A DNA stretch of 64,000 nucleotides from Ruminiclostridium josui JCM 17888 (GTDB lineage Bacteria > Bacillota > Clostridia > Acetivibrionales > DSM-1351), in assembly GCF_000526495.1 (NCBI RefSeq), contig NZ_JAGE01000001.1:62001-126000 (forward strand), in the 5' to 3' direction. Below are positions 33,250-42,195 of this stretch, piece after piece. How positions within the stretch are numbered: the stretch's first letter is position 1; every line of letters begins with the position of its first letter. The position numbers and the translations under genes are program-made. The notes below the pieces were generated by a model that saw only the letters and a list, made by a program, of their open reading frames with translations, had not been told where the DNA came from and ran no database searches.

Positions 33250-34518
33250 ATGTCATGGAAAATTGAAACCAAATGTCTTCAGGAAGGGTACAAACCTGAA
33301 AACGGTCAACCACGTGTGCTTCCTATCTACCAAAGTACCACCTACAAATATGACTCAACCGAACATGTTGCAAAGCTTTTTGACTTATCTGTTCCGGGTC
33401 ATATGTATTCTAGGATTAGCAATCCTACAGTGGAATGTGTTGAAAACAAGATTGCTGCTTTAGAGGGCGGTATTGGTGCTCTATGTACTTCTTCCGGACA
33501 AGCGGCCTCATTAGTATCCATTCTCAATATATGTGAAGCAGGAGATCATTTTGTATGCTCCAGCACTATTTACGGAGGAACAATTAATCTTTTCGGTGCC
33601 AGCTTGAAAAAACATGGTATAAGTGTAACTTTTGTTGATCAAGACAGCTCTGAAGAAGAGATTCAAAAGGCTTTTCAGCCTAATACCAAAGCTCTGTTTG
33701 GTGAATCAATTGCTAACCCTAAAATAAGTGTACTTGATATAGAAAAGTTTGCAAGAATAGCTCATAAAAACAACGTTCCTCTTATAGTTGACAATACCTT
33801 TGCAACACCTATTTTATTGAGACCTATAGAATATGGTGCCGATATTGTAGTGCATTCCACCAGTAAATACATGGATGGACATGCTGTATGCATTGGCGGA
33901 GTCATCGTTGATTCGGGTAACTTTAACTGGGATAATGGTAAGTTCCCGGGTTTAACAGAACCTGATGCTACTTATCATGGTATGGTTTATACAAGAGACT
34001 GCGGTAAAGCTGCATATATAACCAAAGCAAGAGTACAGCTTATCAGAGATTATGGCTGTTACATGTCTGCAAATAATGCGTTTTTACTGAATCTTGGACT
34101 TGAAACCCTTCACTTGAGAATTGAACGTCACTGTCAGAACGCTGAAAAAGTTGCAGAATATCTTTCTACCAGTGATAAGGTGTTATCTGTAAGCTATCCT
34201 GCTCTTGAAAACGATGCATATCACTCACTTGCAAAAAAATATCTTCCAAAGGGCTGCAGCGGAGTTGTGTCCTTCAGAATTAAGGGTGGCAGAGAAGGTG
34301 CAGTTAAGTTTATGGATAAGTTAAAGCTTGCAACCATAGTAGTTCACGTGGCTGATTGCAGAACAGCTGTACTGCACCCTGCCAGTTCTACACACAGACA
34401 GTTGAGTGATGAGCAACTTGTACAGGCTGGAATTGACCCTGGACTTATTCGTTTTTCCGTAGGTATCGAAAATGTGGATGATATAATAGCGGACATAAAA
34501 CAAGCTTTAGAAGATTAA
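33250..34518 (+). CDS. metY: O-acetylhomoserine sulfhydrylase
   Basis: A 422-residue PLP enzyme of the Cys/Met metabolism family. It has the YSRISNPT segment, the Schiff-base lysine in HSTSKYMDGHAV, and the MetY-type C-terminus with VVHVADCRTAVLHPASSTHR. Its length suits MetY better than the 380-400 residues of cystathionine lyases. It would make homocysteine from O-acetylhomoserine and sulfide. An Lrp-type regulator follows 60 bases on and may control it. Confidence 0.93.
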   Translation: MSWKIETKCLQEGYKPENGQPRVLPIYQSTTYKYDSTEHVAKLFDLSVPGHMYSRISNPTVECVENKIAALEGGIGALCTSSGQAASLVSILNICEAGDHFVCSSTIYGGTINLFGASLKKHGISVTFVDQDSSEEEIQKAFQPNTKALFGESIANPKISVLDIEKFARIAHKNNVPLIVDNTFATPILLRPIEYGADIVVHSTSKYMDGHAVCIGGVIVDSGNFNWDNGKFPGLTEPDATYHGMVYTRDCGKAAYITKARVQLIRDYGCYMSANNAFLLNLGLETLHLRIERHCQNAEKVAEYLSTSDKVLSVSYPALENDAYHSLAKKYLPKGCSGVVSFRIKGGREGAVKFMDKLKLATIVVHVADCRTAVLHPASSTHRQLSDEQLVQAGIDPGLIRFSVGIENVDDIIADIKQALED

Positions 34519-34578
34519 TACTTTTATGGAATTATATAGACATAAAATGCCAGCCAATATTTTAATGAGGTGGTTATT

Positions 34579-35067
34579 GTGCACTTTACATTTGATGAAT
34601 TAGATAAGCAAATCCTTGAAATAATACAGGCAGACCCCGTAATTTCAAACAAAGACCTTGCAGAAAAGGTTGGACTCTCTCCTTCTGCATGTCTTAGCCG
34701 AACAAAAAGATTAAAGGAAATAGGTGTTATAAAAAAGTTTGCAGCAATTATGGATGAAAAAAAGCTTGGATATGAAGTAATAGCGTTTACTTTTGTTAAC
34801 CTTTCACCCCATAACAGGGATATAACAAATGCCTTCATATCAAAAATTAATGAAACACCTCAGATACTTGAATGCTATAACATTTCAGGGAGCTGGGATT
34901 ACCTTATTAAGATTGCTGCCCACAATCTAGCTGATTGCCGTGACTTTCTTATTGATACTCTCCTTTCATTTCCGGGGGTAAATAAAATTGAAACCAGCAT
35001 GGTTCTAAGTACTGACAAACAGAGTTTCTGCCTGCCGGTAGATTCAATGGACCAAAAACAGAGCTAG
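34579..35067 (+). CDS. Lrp/AsnC-family transcriptional regulator
   Basis: A 162-residue regulator. The GTG at 34579, five bases after GAGGTGG, is preferred to an earlier in-frame GTG that lies inside that ribosome site. It has an N-terminal helix-turn-helix (SNKDLAEKVGLSPSACLSR) and a C-terminal RAM ligand domain with the SGSWDYLIKI core. Lrp proteins sense amino acids. It probably regulates the adjacent metY or the sulfur amino acid supply. Confidence 0.9.
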   Translation: MHFTFDELDKQILEIIQADPVISNKDLAEKVGLSPSACLSRTKRLKEIGVIKKFAAIMDEKKLGYEVIAFTFVNLSPHNRDITNAFISKINETPQILECYNISGSWDYLIKIAAHNLADCRDFLIDTLLSFPGVNKIETSMVLSTDKQSFCLPVDSMDQKQS

Positions 35068-35185
35068 TTTGTCAGCCTGTAAAATGGTATACTAAAATAT
35101 GATTTTAAAAATAAGTTGCAAGCATTGCAGCTTTATTTTTTACAGATTGCGTTTGATTAAAATATGCATGTCAGGAGCTTTAAAA

Positions 35186-36964
35186 ATGCCATTTGATGGA
35201 ATAGTAACAAAATGTATAGTCAGTGAACTAAATGATTTACTTTCAGGAGGCAGAATTGATAAAGTATTTCAGCCTGAGAACGATGAGATAGTTTTGTTGA
35301 TACGTTCAAAAGGTCAGAATTACAGACTTGTTGCAAGTGCAAATGCAAGTAATCCAAGACTTCATTTGACTACCTTACAAAAGGAAAATCCTTCTACTCC
35401 CCCTGTTTTTTGTATGCTTATGAGGAAACATGTTGCAGGCGGAAGGCTTTTGGATATAAGCTTCCATGATTATGAGCGTGTTATTACATTAAATATAGAG
35501 TCAGTTAATGAGCTTGGAGACCTTACAGTAAAAAAGCTTGTTGTAGAAATCATGGGTAAGCACAGTAATATAATCCTACTTAATAGCGAAAATAAAATAA
35601 TTGATTCTGTTAAGCATGTTGACAGTGATATAAGCAGTTTTAGAGAAGTCATGCCTGCCAGAATTTACATTCTACCACCTGCACAAAACAAGGAGCTTCC
35701 TGAGAATATAGAAGTTGATAATATTTTTTTCGAAGAGAATATGGAAAGGGCAAAGCATCCGGAAGGTTTACTCTTAAATACTATTAAGGGATTTAGTCCT
35801 TATACCTGCCGAGACATATGTGCTGCTGCAGGGGTTCAACCAAAAACTCCTTTAAATGAGCTGAATGACTCTGATAAAGAAAAAATTAAGGCTGCCCTTG
35901 TAAATTATATTGACAAAATAAAAAGCAGCAATTTCTCACCCTGTATTATTTATGAAGATAAAAGTTTGTTAAAACCAATTGACTTTTATTGTTTTAAGCC
36001 TTCAAAGGAGGTTTTCTACAAAAGCTATGACCTTTTGTCCACAGCCCTAGATGAATACTACATGCTGCGAGACACCAATGAGCGTCTTGGACAGAAAATG
36101 GGTGATGTTTTAAAGGTTGTTAAAAACGGTATTGAACGATGCCAGAAAAAGGCCTCAATGTTTGATGAAAAACTCAAGGAAGTATCAGACAGAGATAAAC
36201 TTCAGCTATATGGAGAGCTGATTACTGCAAATATTTACTGCATCCCTGAAGGTGCAAAATCAGTGAAAGTACTGAATTATTACAGTGATAATGAAGAATA
36301 TATTGATATTCCACTTAACGAGCATAAATCTGCTCAGGATAACGCTCAAAAATATTTCAAGCAATATTCAAAGGCAAAAAGTACTCATTTAAATGTGACC
36401 AAACAACTTGAGGAAACCTTGTCAGAGCTTGAATACCTTCAAAGTGTTCTGGCAATGCTTGAAAATTGCAGTTCAAGACAGGAAATCGATGAAATAAGGC
36501 AAGAGTTAATTGACCAAGGTTACATTAGAAAGTCATTGAAAAATGCCAGAAAAAAGCAAGATAAGCCGTCTTCCCCTCTGGAATTTGTATCAAGTGACGG
36601 ATTTCAGATTTTAGTGGGTAAAAACAATAAGCAAAACGACTTGCTTACGCTAAAGACAGCAGCTTCCAATGATTTATGGCTTCATACAAAAAACATACCT
36701 GGTTCACACGTTATTATCAGAACTGAGCGCAGAAATGTTCCGGATTCAACATTGTTGGAAGCAGCAACTCTTGCAGCATATCACAGCAGTGCGAAAATGT
36801 CTTACAATGTTCCTGTAGATTATACCACTGTCAAAAATGTAAAAAAACCATCCGGTGCTAAACCGGGAATGGTTATATATGAGAATTTTAAAACTATTAA
36901 TGTTACACCTGAAGAAGAAATAATAACAAAAATAATTAATAATAAAAATAATTTGGCTAAGTAG
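35186..36964 (+). CDS. rqcH: ribosome quality control protein RqcH (NFACT/FbpA family)
   Basis: The start is the ATG at 35186 after CAGGAGC, giving 592 residues; a longer upstream reading has no ribosome site and an atypical N-terminus. NFACT-N begins MPFDGIVTKCIVSELNDLL. A coiled-coil middle (about 280-430) contains LEYLQSVLAMLEN, and the C-terminal NFACT-R domain has the conserved NDLWLHTKNIPGSHVII. RqcH binds obstructed 50S subunits and adds alanine tails to stalled chains using tRNA-Ala. Older annotations call it a fibronectin-binding protein. Confidence 0.93.
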   Translation: MPFDGIVTKCIVSELNDLLSGGRIDKVFQPENDEIVLLIRSKGQNYRLVASANASNPRLHLTTLQKENPSTPPVFCMLMRKHVAGGRLLDISFHDYERVITLNIESVNELGDLTVKKLVVEIMGKHSNIILLNSENKIIDSVKHVDSDISSFREVMPARIYILPPAQNKELPENIEVDNIFFEENMERAKHPEGLLLNTIKGFSPYTCRDICAAAGVQPKTPLNELNDSDKEKIKAALVNYIDKIKSSNFSPCIIYEDKSLLKPIDFYCFKPSKEVFYKSYDLLSTALDEYYMLRDTNERLGQKMGDVLKVVKNGIERCQKKASMFDEKLKEVSDRDKLQLYGELITANIYCIPEGAKSVKVLNYYSDNEEYIDIPLNEHKSAQDNAQKYFKQYSKAKSTHLNVTKQLEETLSELEYLQSVLAMLENCSSRQEIDEIRQELIDQGYIRKSLKNARKKQDKPSSPLEFVSSDGFQILVGKNNKQNDLLTLKTAASNDLWLHTKNIPGSHVIIRTERRNVPDSTLLEAATLAAYHSSAKMSYNVPVDYTTVKNVKKPSGAKPGMVIYENFKTINVTPEEEIITKIINNKNNLAK

Positions 36965-36984
36965 GATTGGAGGGCTCATTTAAA

Positions 36985-38163
36985 ATGATATCAAAAAAGA
37001 TAAGCAATAATCTGGCTAATTCATCAATGATACGAGCAATGTTTGAGGAAGGTGAAAAATTAAGAAAAATTTATGGTGCGGACAAAGTTTATGACTTTTC
37101 CTTAGGTAATCCTGATCCGGAGCCTCCTGCTGAGGTTAAATCTGCTCTCAGGGAACTTGCAGGCTCCCACGAGCTAAAAATGCATGCCTACATGAACAAT
37201 GCAGGATATCCTGAGGTAAGGGAAACTATTGCTCAGAAAATAAACAGCGAAACAGGTCTAAATCTAAGTTTTAACAATATTGTTATGACTGTTGGTGCAG
37301 GTGGTGCTTTAAATGTCGTTCTTAAAACACTTCTTAACCCAGGTGAAGAAGTAATTGTATTTGCACCTTTTTTCGTAGAGTATACTTCATATATTGATAA
37401 TCATGGAGGAAAAACAGTAATAATTAATACTGATTTCAAAACCTTCCTTCCTGACCCGGAGGTTTTAAAGTCAAAAATAACTCCTAATACTAAGGCAATT
37501 ATTATAAATACCCCTAACAATCCTACAGGTGTTGTTTACGGAAGAGACACTTTAAACAGTATTGCTAAAGTTTTAGAGGATAAGAGCAAGGAGTACGGAA
37601 ATACTATTTATCTTATATCTGACGAACCCTACAGGAAACTTGCTTATGATGTGGAAGTTCCTAATATTTTAACCATTTATAAAAATGCCATAATGATTGA
37701 CTGTTTTAGTAAATCATTATCACTTCCCGGCGAACGTATGGGATATATCGCTACAAATCCTGAAGCCGACGACATAGATACCATTATGAATGGCCTTATT
37801 TACTGCAACAGAGTACTAGGTTTTGTTAACGCCCCTGCTCTGTTCCAGAAAGTTATTGCAAAATCTATTAATTCATCAGTTGACATAAACATCTATAAAG
37901 AAAGAAGAGATTTATTGTACAACAGTCTTACAGAATTCGGTTATGAATGTGTTAAGCCTGATGGAGCTTTTTATCTGTTTCCGAAAGCATTAATTCCTGA
38001 CGATGTTGAATTTAAAAATCGAGCTGTAAAATATAATCTGCTTATTGTACCTGGTTCAGGGTTTGGCGCTCCGGGCTATTTCAGACTTGCATACTGCGTA
38101 AGTCTTGAAACAATTAAAAATTCTCTGCCTGCTTTTGAAGCTCTTGCAAAAGTGTTTAGATAA
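36985..38163 (+). CDS. class I/II pyridoxal-phosphate aminotransferase
   Basis: A 392-residue enzyme. The ATG at 36985 follows GGAGGG by ten bases; a TTG six codons earlier is possible. It has FSLGNPDPEPP, the substrate-binding NTPNNPTG, the cofactor Asp in LISDEPYRKL, the lysine in FSKSLSLPGERMGY, and the final Arg in GYFRLAYC. It is an AspC-like aspartate or aromatic aminotransferase of unknown substrate. It follows rqcH by 20 bases. Confidence 0.9.
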   Translation: MISKKISNNLANSSMIRAMFEEGEKLRKIYGADKVYDFSLGNPDPEPPAEVKSALRELAGSHELKMHAYMNNAGYPEVRETIAQKINSETGLNLSFNNIVMTVGAGGALNVVLKTLLNPGEEVIVFAPFFVEYTSYIDNHGGKTVIINTDFKTFLPDPEVLKSKITPNTKAIIINTPNNPTGVVYGRDTLNSIAKVLEDKSKEYGNTIYLISDEPYRKLAYDVEVPNILTIYKNAIMIDCFSKSLSLPGERMGYIATNPEADDIDTIMNGLIYCNRVLGFVNAPALFQKVIAKSINSSVDINIYKERRDLLYNSLTEFGYECVKPDGAFYLFPKALIPDDVEFKNRAVKYNLLIVPGSGFGAPGYFRLAYCVSLETIKNSLPAFEALAKVFR

Positions 38164-38185
38164 TTTTTTTAACTGGTCTTGTAAA

Positions 38186-38224
38186 AAACCCGAAAAATTT
38201 GCTTTTACGCAGATTTTCGGGTTT
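38186..38224. terminator. bidirectional terminator
   Basis: AAACCCGAAAAAT pairs with ATTTTCGGGTTT across a 14-base loop. It lies between the convergent aminotransferase and PhnB-like genes, with T/A runs on both sides. Confidence 0.85.
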
Positions 38225-38240
38225 CTATATTTTCTAAATT

Positions 38241-38642
38241 TTAGTTATTTTCATTATAATCCAATCCCCATGTTATTCCATACTTATCCCTTACTACAGC
38301 GTGATACGCTCCCCAAAAGGTTTTCTGAAGTTCATATTCTATCTTTCCTTCCTTAATAAGTTCTGCATATACCTTCTCTATTTCCTCTTTCGAATCCATT
38401 CCAAGTATCATTTGAATATTGGAGCCTTGTTGTGACTTGGCACCAAAAATATCTGTAAAATACATAACACAATTTTCACCCATATAAATTTCTGAATGCA
38501 TTACCTTGCCTTCATGTCCTTTGAACAATTCTTGTTTATCTGCAATCTTAACATTTTTAAGTTCTCCGCCAAAAACATTTTTATAGAATTCCATAGCTTC
38601 ATGACAATTATCTACTGATATATTTGGTATTATACTTTTCAT
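38241..38642 (-). CDS. PhnB-like VOC-family protein
   Basis: A 133-residue VOC protein of the PhnB-like group. It has an N-terminal NCHEAMEFYKNVFGGEL, SEIYMGENCVMYFTD in the middle, and YGITWGLDY at the end. These proteins are common, mostly uncharacterised and probably metal-binding. It has a GGAGG site and lies 21 bases after the DUF362 gene. Confidence 0.82.
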   Translation of the reverse strand: MKSIIPNISVDNCHEAMEFYKNVFGGELKNVKIADKQELFKGHEGKVMHSEIYMGENCVMYFTDIFGAKSQQGSNIQMILGMDSKEEIEKVYAELIKEGKIEYELQKTFWGAYHAVVRDKYGITWGLDYNENN

Positions 38643-38663
38643 ACATTACCTCCTTTTAGTATC

Positions 38664-39569
38664 CTATGCTTTGTCCACCGAAAATCCATCTCCATATGCT
38701 GCCTGACTGAATATATTCTCTGCCTCTATCAGTGGTATTCCCTCAATAGTAATATTTTCAATATCACTTTCTCCAATTTTTTTATTACTACATTCAAATA
38801 GGTATCGTATTGCCTGAGGCCTAAAACCCATAAGCCGCGCTGCCACAGTATCTGTTGCTACCGGATCACACCCTGCAACAACCAGTCCTGTATGTCTGGC
38901 AATACCCTTTGTAGGACCTGTTCCTATCATTGCCGGACTTGCACTTACTATTGACAAATCAATAGGTATTTGCTCAGCCATTGCTGATATGAAGCCATGA
39001 AGCTCTTTATGGATTCCGGTGTTTTTCTTTGGATGACCATGCTCGTCTGCCGGAGGCCAACCCAATGCTATGTTTTTAATTGCAGCCGATATTGTTGCCT
39101 CTTCATGTTGTTTTAGCTGCGTAAAAGAGATGAGTACTGTAACCTCTTCCAAAAGCTTGTTTATATTAGTGGAAGGTACTACTGAATGGTTAAGATTTAT
39201 ACGTATAAATGGTCCATGGTTAAGGTCAATAAATTCTACCCCTTCATTTCTTATTACTTCTCCAAACCCGACATTGTTCATTACATCAGCTGTCTCTCCA
39301 TCTGCCGTACCTGTTGCAACTACAATTCTTTTGGGTTCTCTTTGCTTTATTAAGGATATAATTCGTCTTAAACTGTCCTGTCCTACAACTACTCCTGAAT
39401 CAGGACTTTTTTTATTATTTACCCAGTTAGGAGTAATAACAACAACATCCTCTTTACCAATTGCAGGCAAAACCTGAAGGAGTTCAATAGCTTCTTTTAT
39501 AGCAATAGCCTCATTAGTATTCCTTGTAATAGCTACTGTTGAGTTTTTCCATCGTCTGTCTTTTCTCAT
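38664..39569 (-). CDS. DUF362-domain protein
   Basis: A 301-residue DUF362 protein with VVITPNWVNNKK, PKRIVVATGTADGET and GCDPVATDTVAARLMGF, the last a family hallmark. No 4Fe-4S ferredoxin motif is fused, unlike in some relatives. The function is not established. It starts after GGAGGCAAT and follows the ger operon, 27 bases past the 55-residue membrane protein gene, so it may be co-transcribed. Confidence 0.82.
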   Translation of the reverse strand: MRKDRRWKNSTVAITRNTNEAIAIKEAIELLQVLPAIGKEDVVVITPNWVNNKKSPDSGVVVGQDSLRRIISLIKQREPKRIVVATGTADGETADVMNNVGFGEVIRNEGVEFIDLNHGPFIRINLNHSVVPSTNINKLLEEVTVLISFTQLKQHEEATISAAIKNIALGWPPADEHGHPKKNTGIHKELHGFISAMAEQIPIDLSIVSASPAMIGTGPTKGIARHTGLVVAGCDPVATDTVAARLMGFRPQAIRYLFECSNKKIGESDIENITIEGIPLIEAENIFSQAAYGDGFSVDKA

Positions 39570-39596
39570 ATTGCCTCCATACTACAGCGGTTTATC

Positions 39597-39764
39597 CTAT
39601 TTATTCTTTATATACAAAATGACCATTGGGATTATTGTACCAAATACGGCAACTACGATTGTACTAAAGCCTCCAAGTCTGTTTTTCCGTTTTATCTGGC
39701 TAATTCCAAAAGTAAATGTATAATATCCGCTTAAAAGCATTAAAAACATTAATATATATATCAT
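39597..39764 (-). CDS. small two-helix membrane protein in the ger operon
   Basis: A 55-residue protein starting MIYILMFLMLLSGYYTFTFG. It has two membrane helices (about 1-20 and 34-52) around a basic loop (IKRKNRL). The ATG follows GGAGTTAAAG, and the gene starts 11 bases after gerC, so it belongs to the operon. Some germinant receptors carry a small two-helix fourth (D) subunit; this protein has that size and layout. The link is inference because I see no sequence signature. Confidence 0.68.
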   Translation of the reverse strand: MIYILMFLMLLSGYYTFTFGISQIKRKNRLGGFSTIVVAVFGTIIPMVILYIKNK

Positions 39765-39775
39765 ATCTTTAACTC

Positions 39776-41086
39776 CTATTTTGCTGTTTTATCACGATAT
39801 TTTACTGGCATACTTTCAGCCATAAGCCCGGTTCTTCTTATATTGGTATACACACTTAAATTTATCTTTGCATCTGTAAAATGTGATAACCAGTTATATT
39901 TTTCAAAATCCTTTATTGTTAGGAATTTGCTTGCTGCATAATAACCAAAACCAAAAATATCAGTTCCCATTTTCTTTTGAACTTTTTCTATGGTTTTTTT
40001 TGCTCCCTCTTCTATACAGCCTTTTAGTAATCCGTTTAATTCCTTTATCCTATCCAGGCTTTCATAGTGCATACCACTTTGTATACCAACTATATCCGCT
40101 TCAATATTAAGCTTTACATCAATTATCGGTGTGCTTTTGTCAAATCTCACCTTTATATGGGGTTTTCTTCCAGGACGTAAATCAAAGGGTATAGCCATTC
40201 CGGGATTTTTTTTGTCCTCAACTGTCAAAATTCCATGTTTAAAATCATTTATTATCATCATAAAATAGCGAGTTTCATCGGCATTCAAGGTACCAATTAG
40301 CTTGTCACCGTTAAAAACGGCTGTTCCAATCATCTCTTGTTGTAAATTTCCTTTTTTAGGGACATCACCAGGATAATATTCCTCTTCGGTTTTAAGTGAA
40401 GAATCCTGACCTTTATCCTCTTTTTCTAAGTTCTTAAAGTTGTTTATACCCATATATAGTGAATACGCCTGAGAATACGGCGATATAGTATTCTTGTAGA
40501 AATTTGTAAACACCGTCATAGGGAACAACCCTGCATTTCTTGACTGTGAAAATGATAGTTCTATTGATTTAGAAATATTCTCACCTATCAGGGTTTTATT
40601 CTTCATAATATACTCTTCCGCGGTTCCTCTGCAAACACCTATCATTCCAATACGTCTGGTTTCTCTGAATCTTGCAAAATCAGACAAATATAAGTTTATT
40701 CCATCATGTGCTATTTTCTCTGAAAAAATAATGGCTTTGCAATGGACGAGGGATATATGCCTAGATGTTGAAGTACTAAGTAAATTTATCCCTTCCAGTA
40801 CAGTTGAGCATTCTACTGTTGTAACGATTGTACCGTCAACCTTACCTGATTCTTTTTCTTCACTTTTTTCTCCCCCGCCGCCTCCAGAACCTGAAGAACC
40901 GCCGCTTCCCCCTCCTTTATATGTGGGAAACTGAAGGGTAAGCCTTATTTTATTATTTGCTCCCCTGTCAATACCAACCATTATTGCATATACCTGCTCA
41001 TCAATATTTTTACTGTCTGTAGTACAACCTGATAAAATGCATACAGATATAAGTATTAAAGCAATTACTTTACTGACTTTAAGCAT
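39776..41086 (-). CDS. gerC: Ger(x)C-family germination lipoprotein
   Basis: A 436-residue lipoprotein. The signal peptide ends in the lipobox LSGC (Cys21). The GerC N-terminal domain starts with the usual AIMVGIDRG pattern, and the C-terminal spore GerAC domain covers about 240-430. A glycine/serine stretch followed by Glu/Lys (about 57-83) is inserted in the first domain. It is the outer-facing C subunit of a spore inner-membrane germinant receptor. The gene overlaps gerB by 22 bases. Confidence 0.92.
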   Translation of the reverse strand: MLKVSKVIALILISVCILSGCTTDSKNIDEQVYAIMVGIDRGANNKIRLTLQFPTYKGGGSGGSSGSGGGGGEKSEEKESGKVDGTIVTTVECSTVLEGINLLSTSTSRHISLVHCKAIIFSEKIAHDGINLYLSDFARFRETRRIGMIGVCRGTAEEYIMKNKTLIGENISKSIELSFSQSRNAGLFPMTVFTNFYKNTISPYSQAYSLYMGINNFKNLEKEDKGQDSSLKTEEEYYPGDVPKKGNLQQEMIGTAVFNGDKLIGTLNADETRYFMMIINDFKHGILTVEDKKNPGMAIPFDLRPGRKPHIKVRFDKSTPIIDVKLNIEADIVGIQSGMHYESLDRIKELNGLLKGCIEEGAKKTIEKVQKKMGTDIFGFGYYAASKFLTIKDFEKYNWLSHFTDAKINLSVYTNIRRTGLMAESMPVKYRDKTAK

Positions 41087-42195
41087 TGTCTATCCCCCTT
41101 TTTACCAAAGATTACGGAGATAAATAAAACCAGTATTGGTATTCCATAAATTAATATCATGCTATATTCACGCATAACCACAATATTTTTTTTAGCAAGC
41201 TCTATAAGTCCTTCTGGTAAAAGGGACACCATATATGTTAAAAATGCAAATTGCAATATCAAAGGTCTGTGATTGCTAATCTTAAATGCTTTGCAAAAAA
41301 TGCTAATAGAAACATAGAATGCCAGTCCAACAGCTATCAGGGATGCAATAATCCATATAAAAAGAAATATTGATTCAATTCGTTGGAAAAATCTACTAAA
41401 ATATATAATCCTGGCTAACTGAAAAAGATCTGATACATTTTCGCTTGCCATTGTATAGTCAAAAGCCATAATAACACATAAACATGTAAATATTAAAGCA
41501 ACGCCGGAGATAACAATGCTATAAACTCCGACTTTCTTAAATGTCTTTACACCATTAATTGAATTTATTATAAATGCTAAAATGATTACTTCATCATATG
41601 CTGAGCTTCTGAAAAAACCTGATTTTAATGTTTCTGTAATGCCATATCCACCAATTGGAAATATAGCTCTTACATTATAGTAAGGAAATGCAAGAAAGAG
41701 GATTATAGCTAATCCTATAAATATTGGATAGAAACTAACTGTTGCCATTCTGGCTATACCTTCCAGACCTATATATGCCAAAATTACAACAACAGTCATG
41801 AAAGCAAAAATTATTAAGCTTGGGGGGGTATATGGAAGATTATATGCTTTTATCATTTCAAGGAACTCCCTTAAGCTTGAGCCTGCATAGTATACATAGT
41901 ACGCCGAAAACATAAGCGCCAATATCTTTCCGAAAAATCTGCCTGTAACAATTTCGAATATTTCAACCAAATTTTTGCCTGGAAATCTTTTCATAACCAA
42001 TGATATCAGAAGAAAAAATATTATACTTACTAGACATGACATAAGAGTCATATACCATGCAGCTGTTCCTGTTTTTTTAATCATAACACGTATACTTGTA
42101 TAAAAGGTTTTTGATGCTATTGCAAGAGTAATCAGGTAAACTGCTTCTGCTGTTCCGAATTTTCCTTCTTTAATCATCTTCTTCATCCCTTTCAT
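41065..42195 (-). CDS. gerB: GerB-family germinant receptor permease subunit
   Basis: A 376-residue membrane protein with about 10 helices in the APC-like spore permease fold (GTAEAVYLITLAIASKTFY at the start, YAGSSLREFLEMIKAYNLP in the middle). The B subunit carries much of the germinant recognition. It overlaps gerA by 26 bases and gerC by 22, so the three subunits are translationally coupled. Three possible Met starts lie within seven codons. Confidence 0.93.
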   Translation of the reverse strand: MKGMKKMIKEGKFGTAEAVYLITLAIASKTFYTSIRVMIKKTGTAAWYMTLMSCLVSIIFFLLISLVMKRFPGKNLVEIFEIVTGRFFGKILALMFSAYYVYYAGSSLREFLEMIKAYNLPYTPPSLIIFAFMTVVVILAYIGLEGIARMATVSFYPIFIGLAIILFLAFPYYNVRAIFPIGGYGITETLKSGFFRSSAYDEVIILAFIINSINGVKTFKKVGVYSIVISGVALIFTCLCVIMAFDYTMASENVSDLFQLARIIYFSRFFQRIESIFLFIWIIASLIAVGLAFYVSISIFCKAFKISNHRPLILQFAFLTYMVSLLPEGLIELAKKNIVVMREYSMILIYGIPILVLFISVIFGKKGDRQCLKSVK

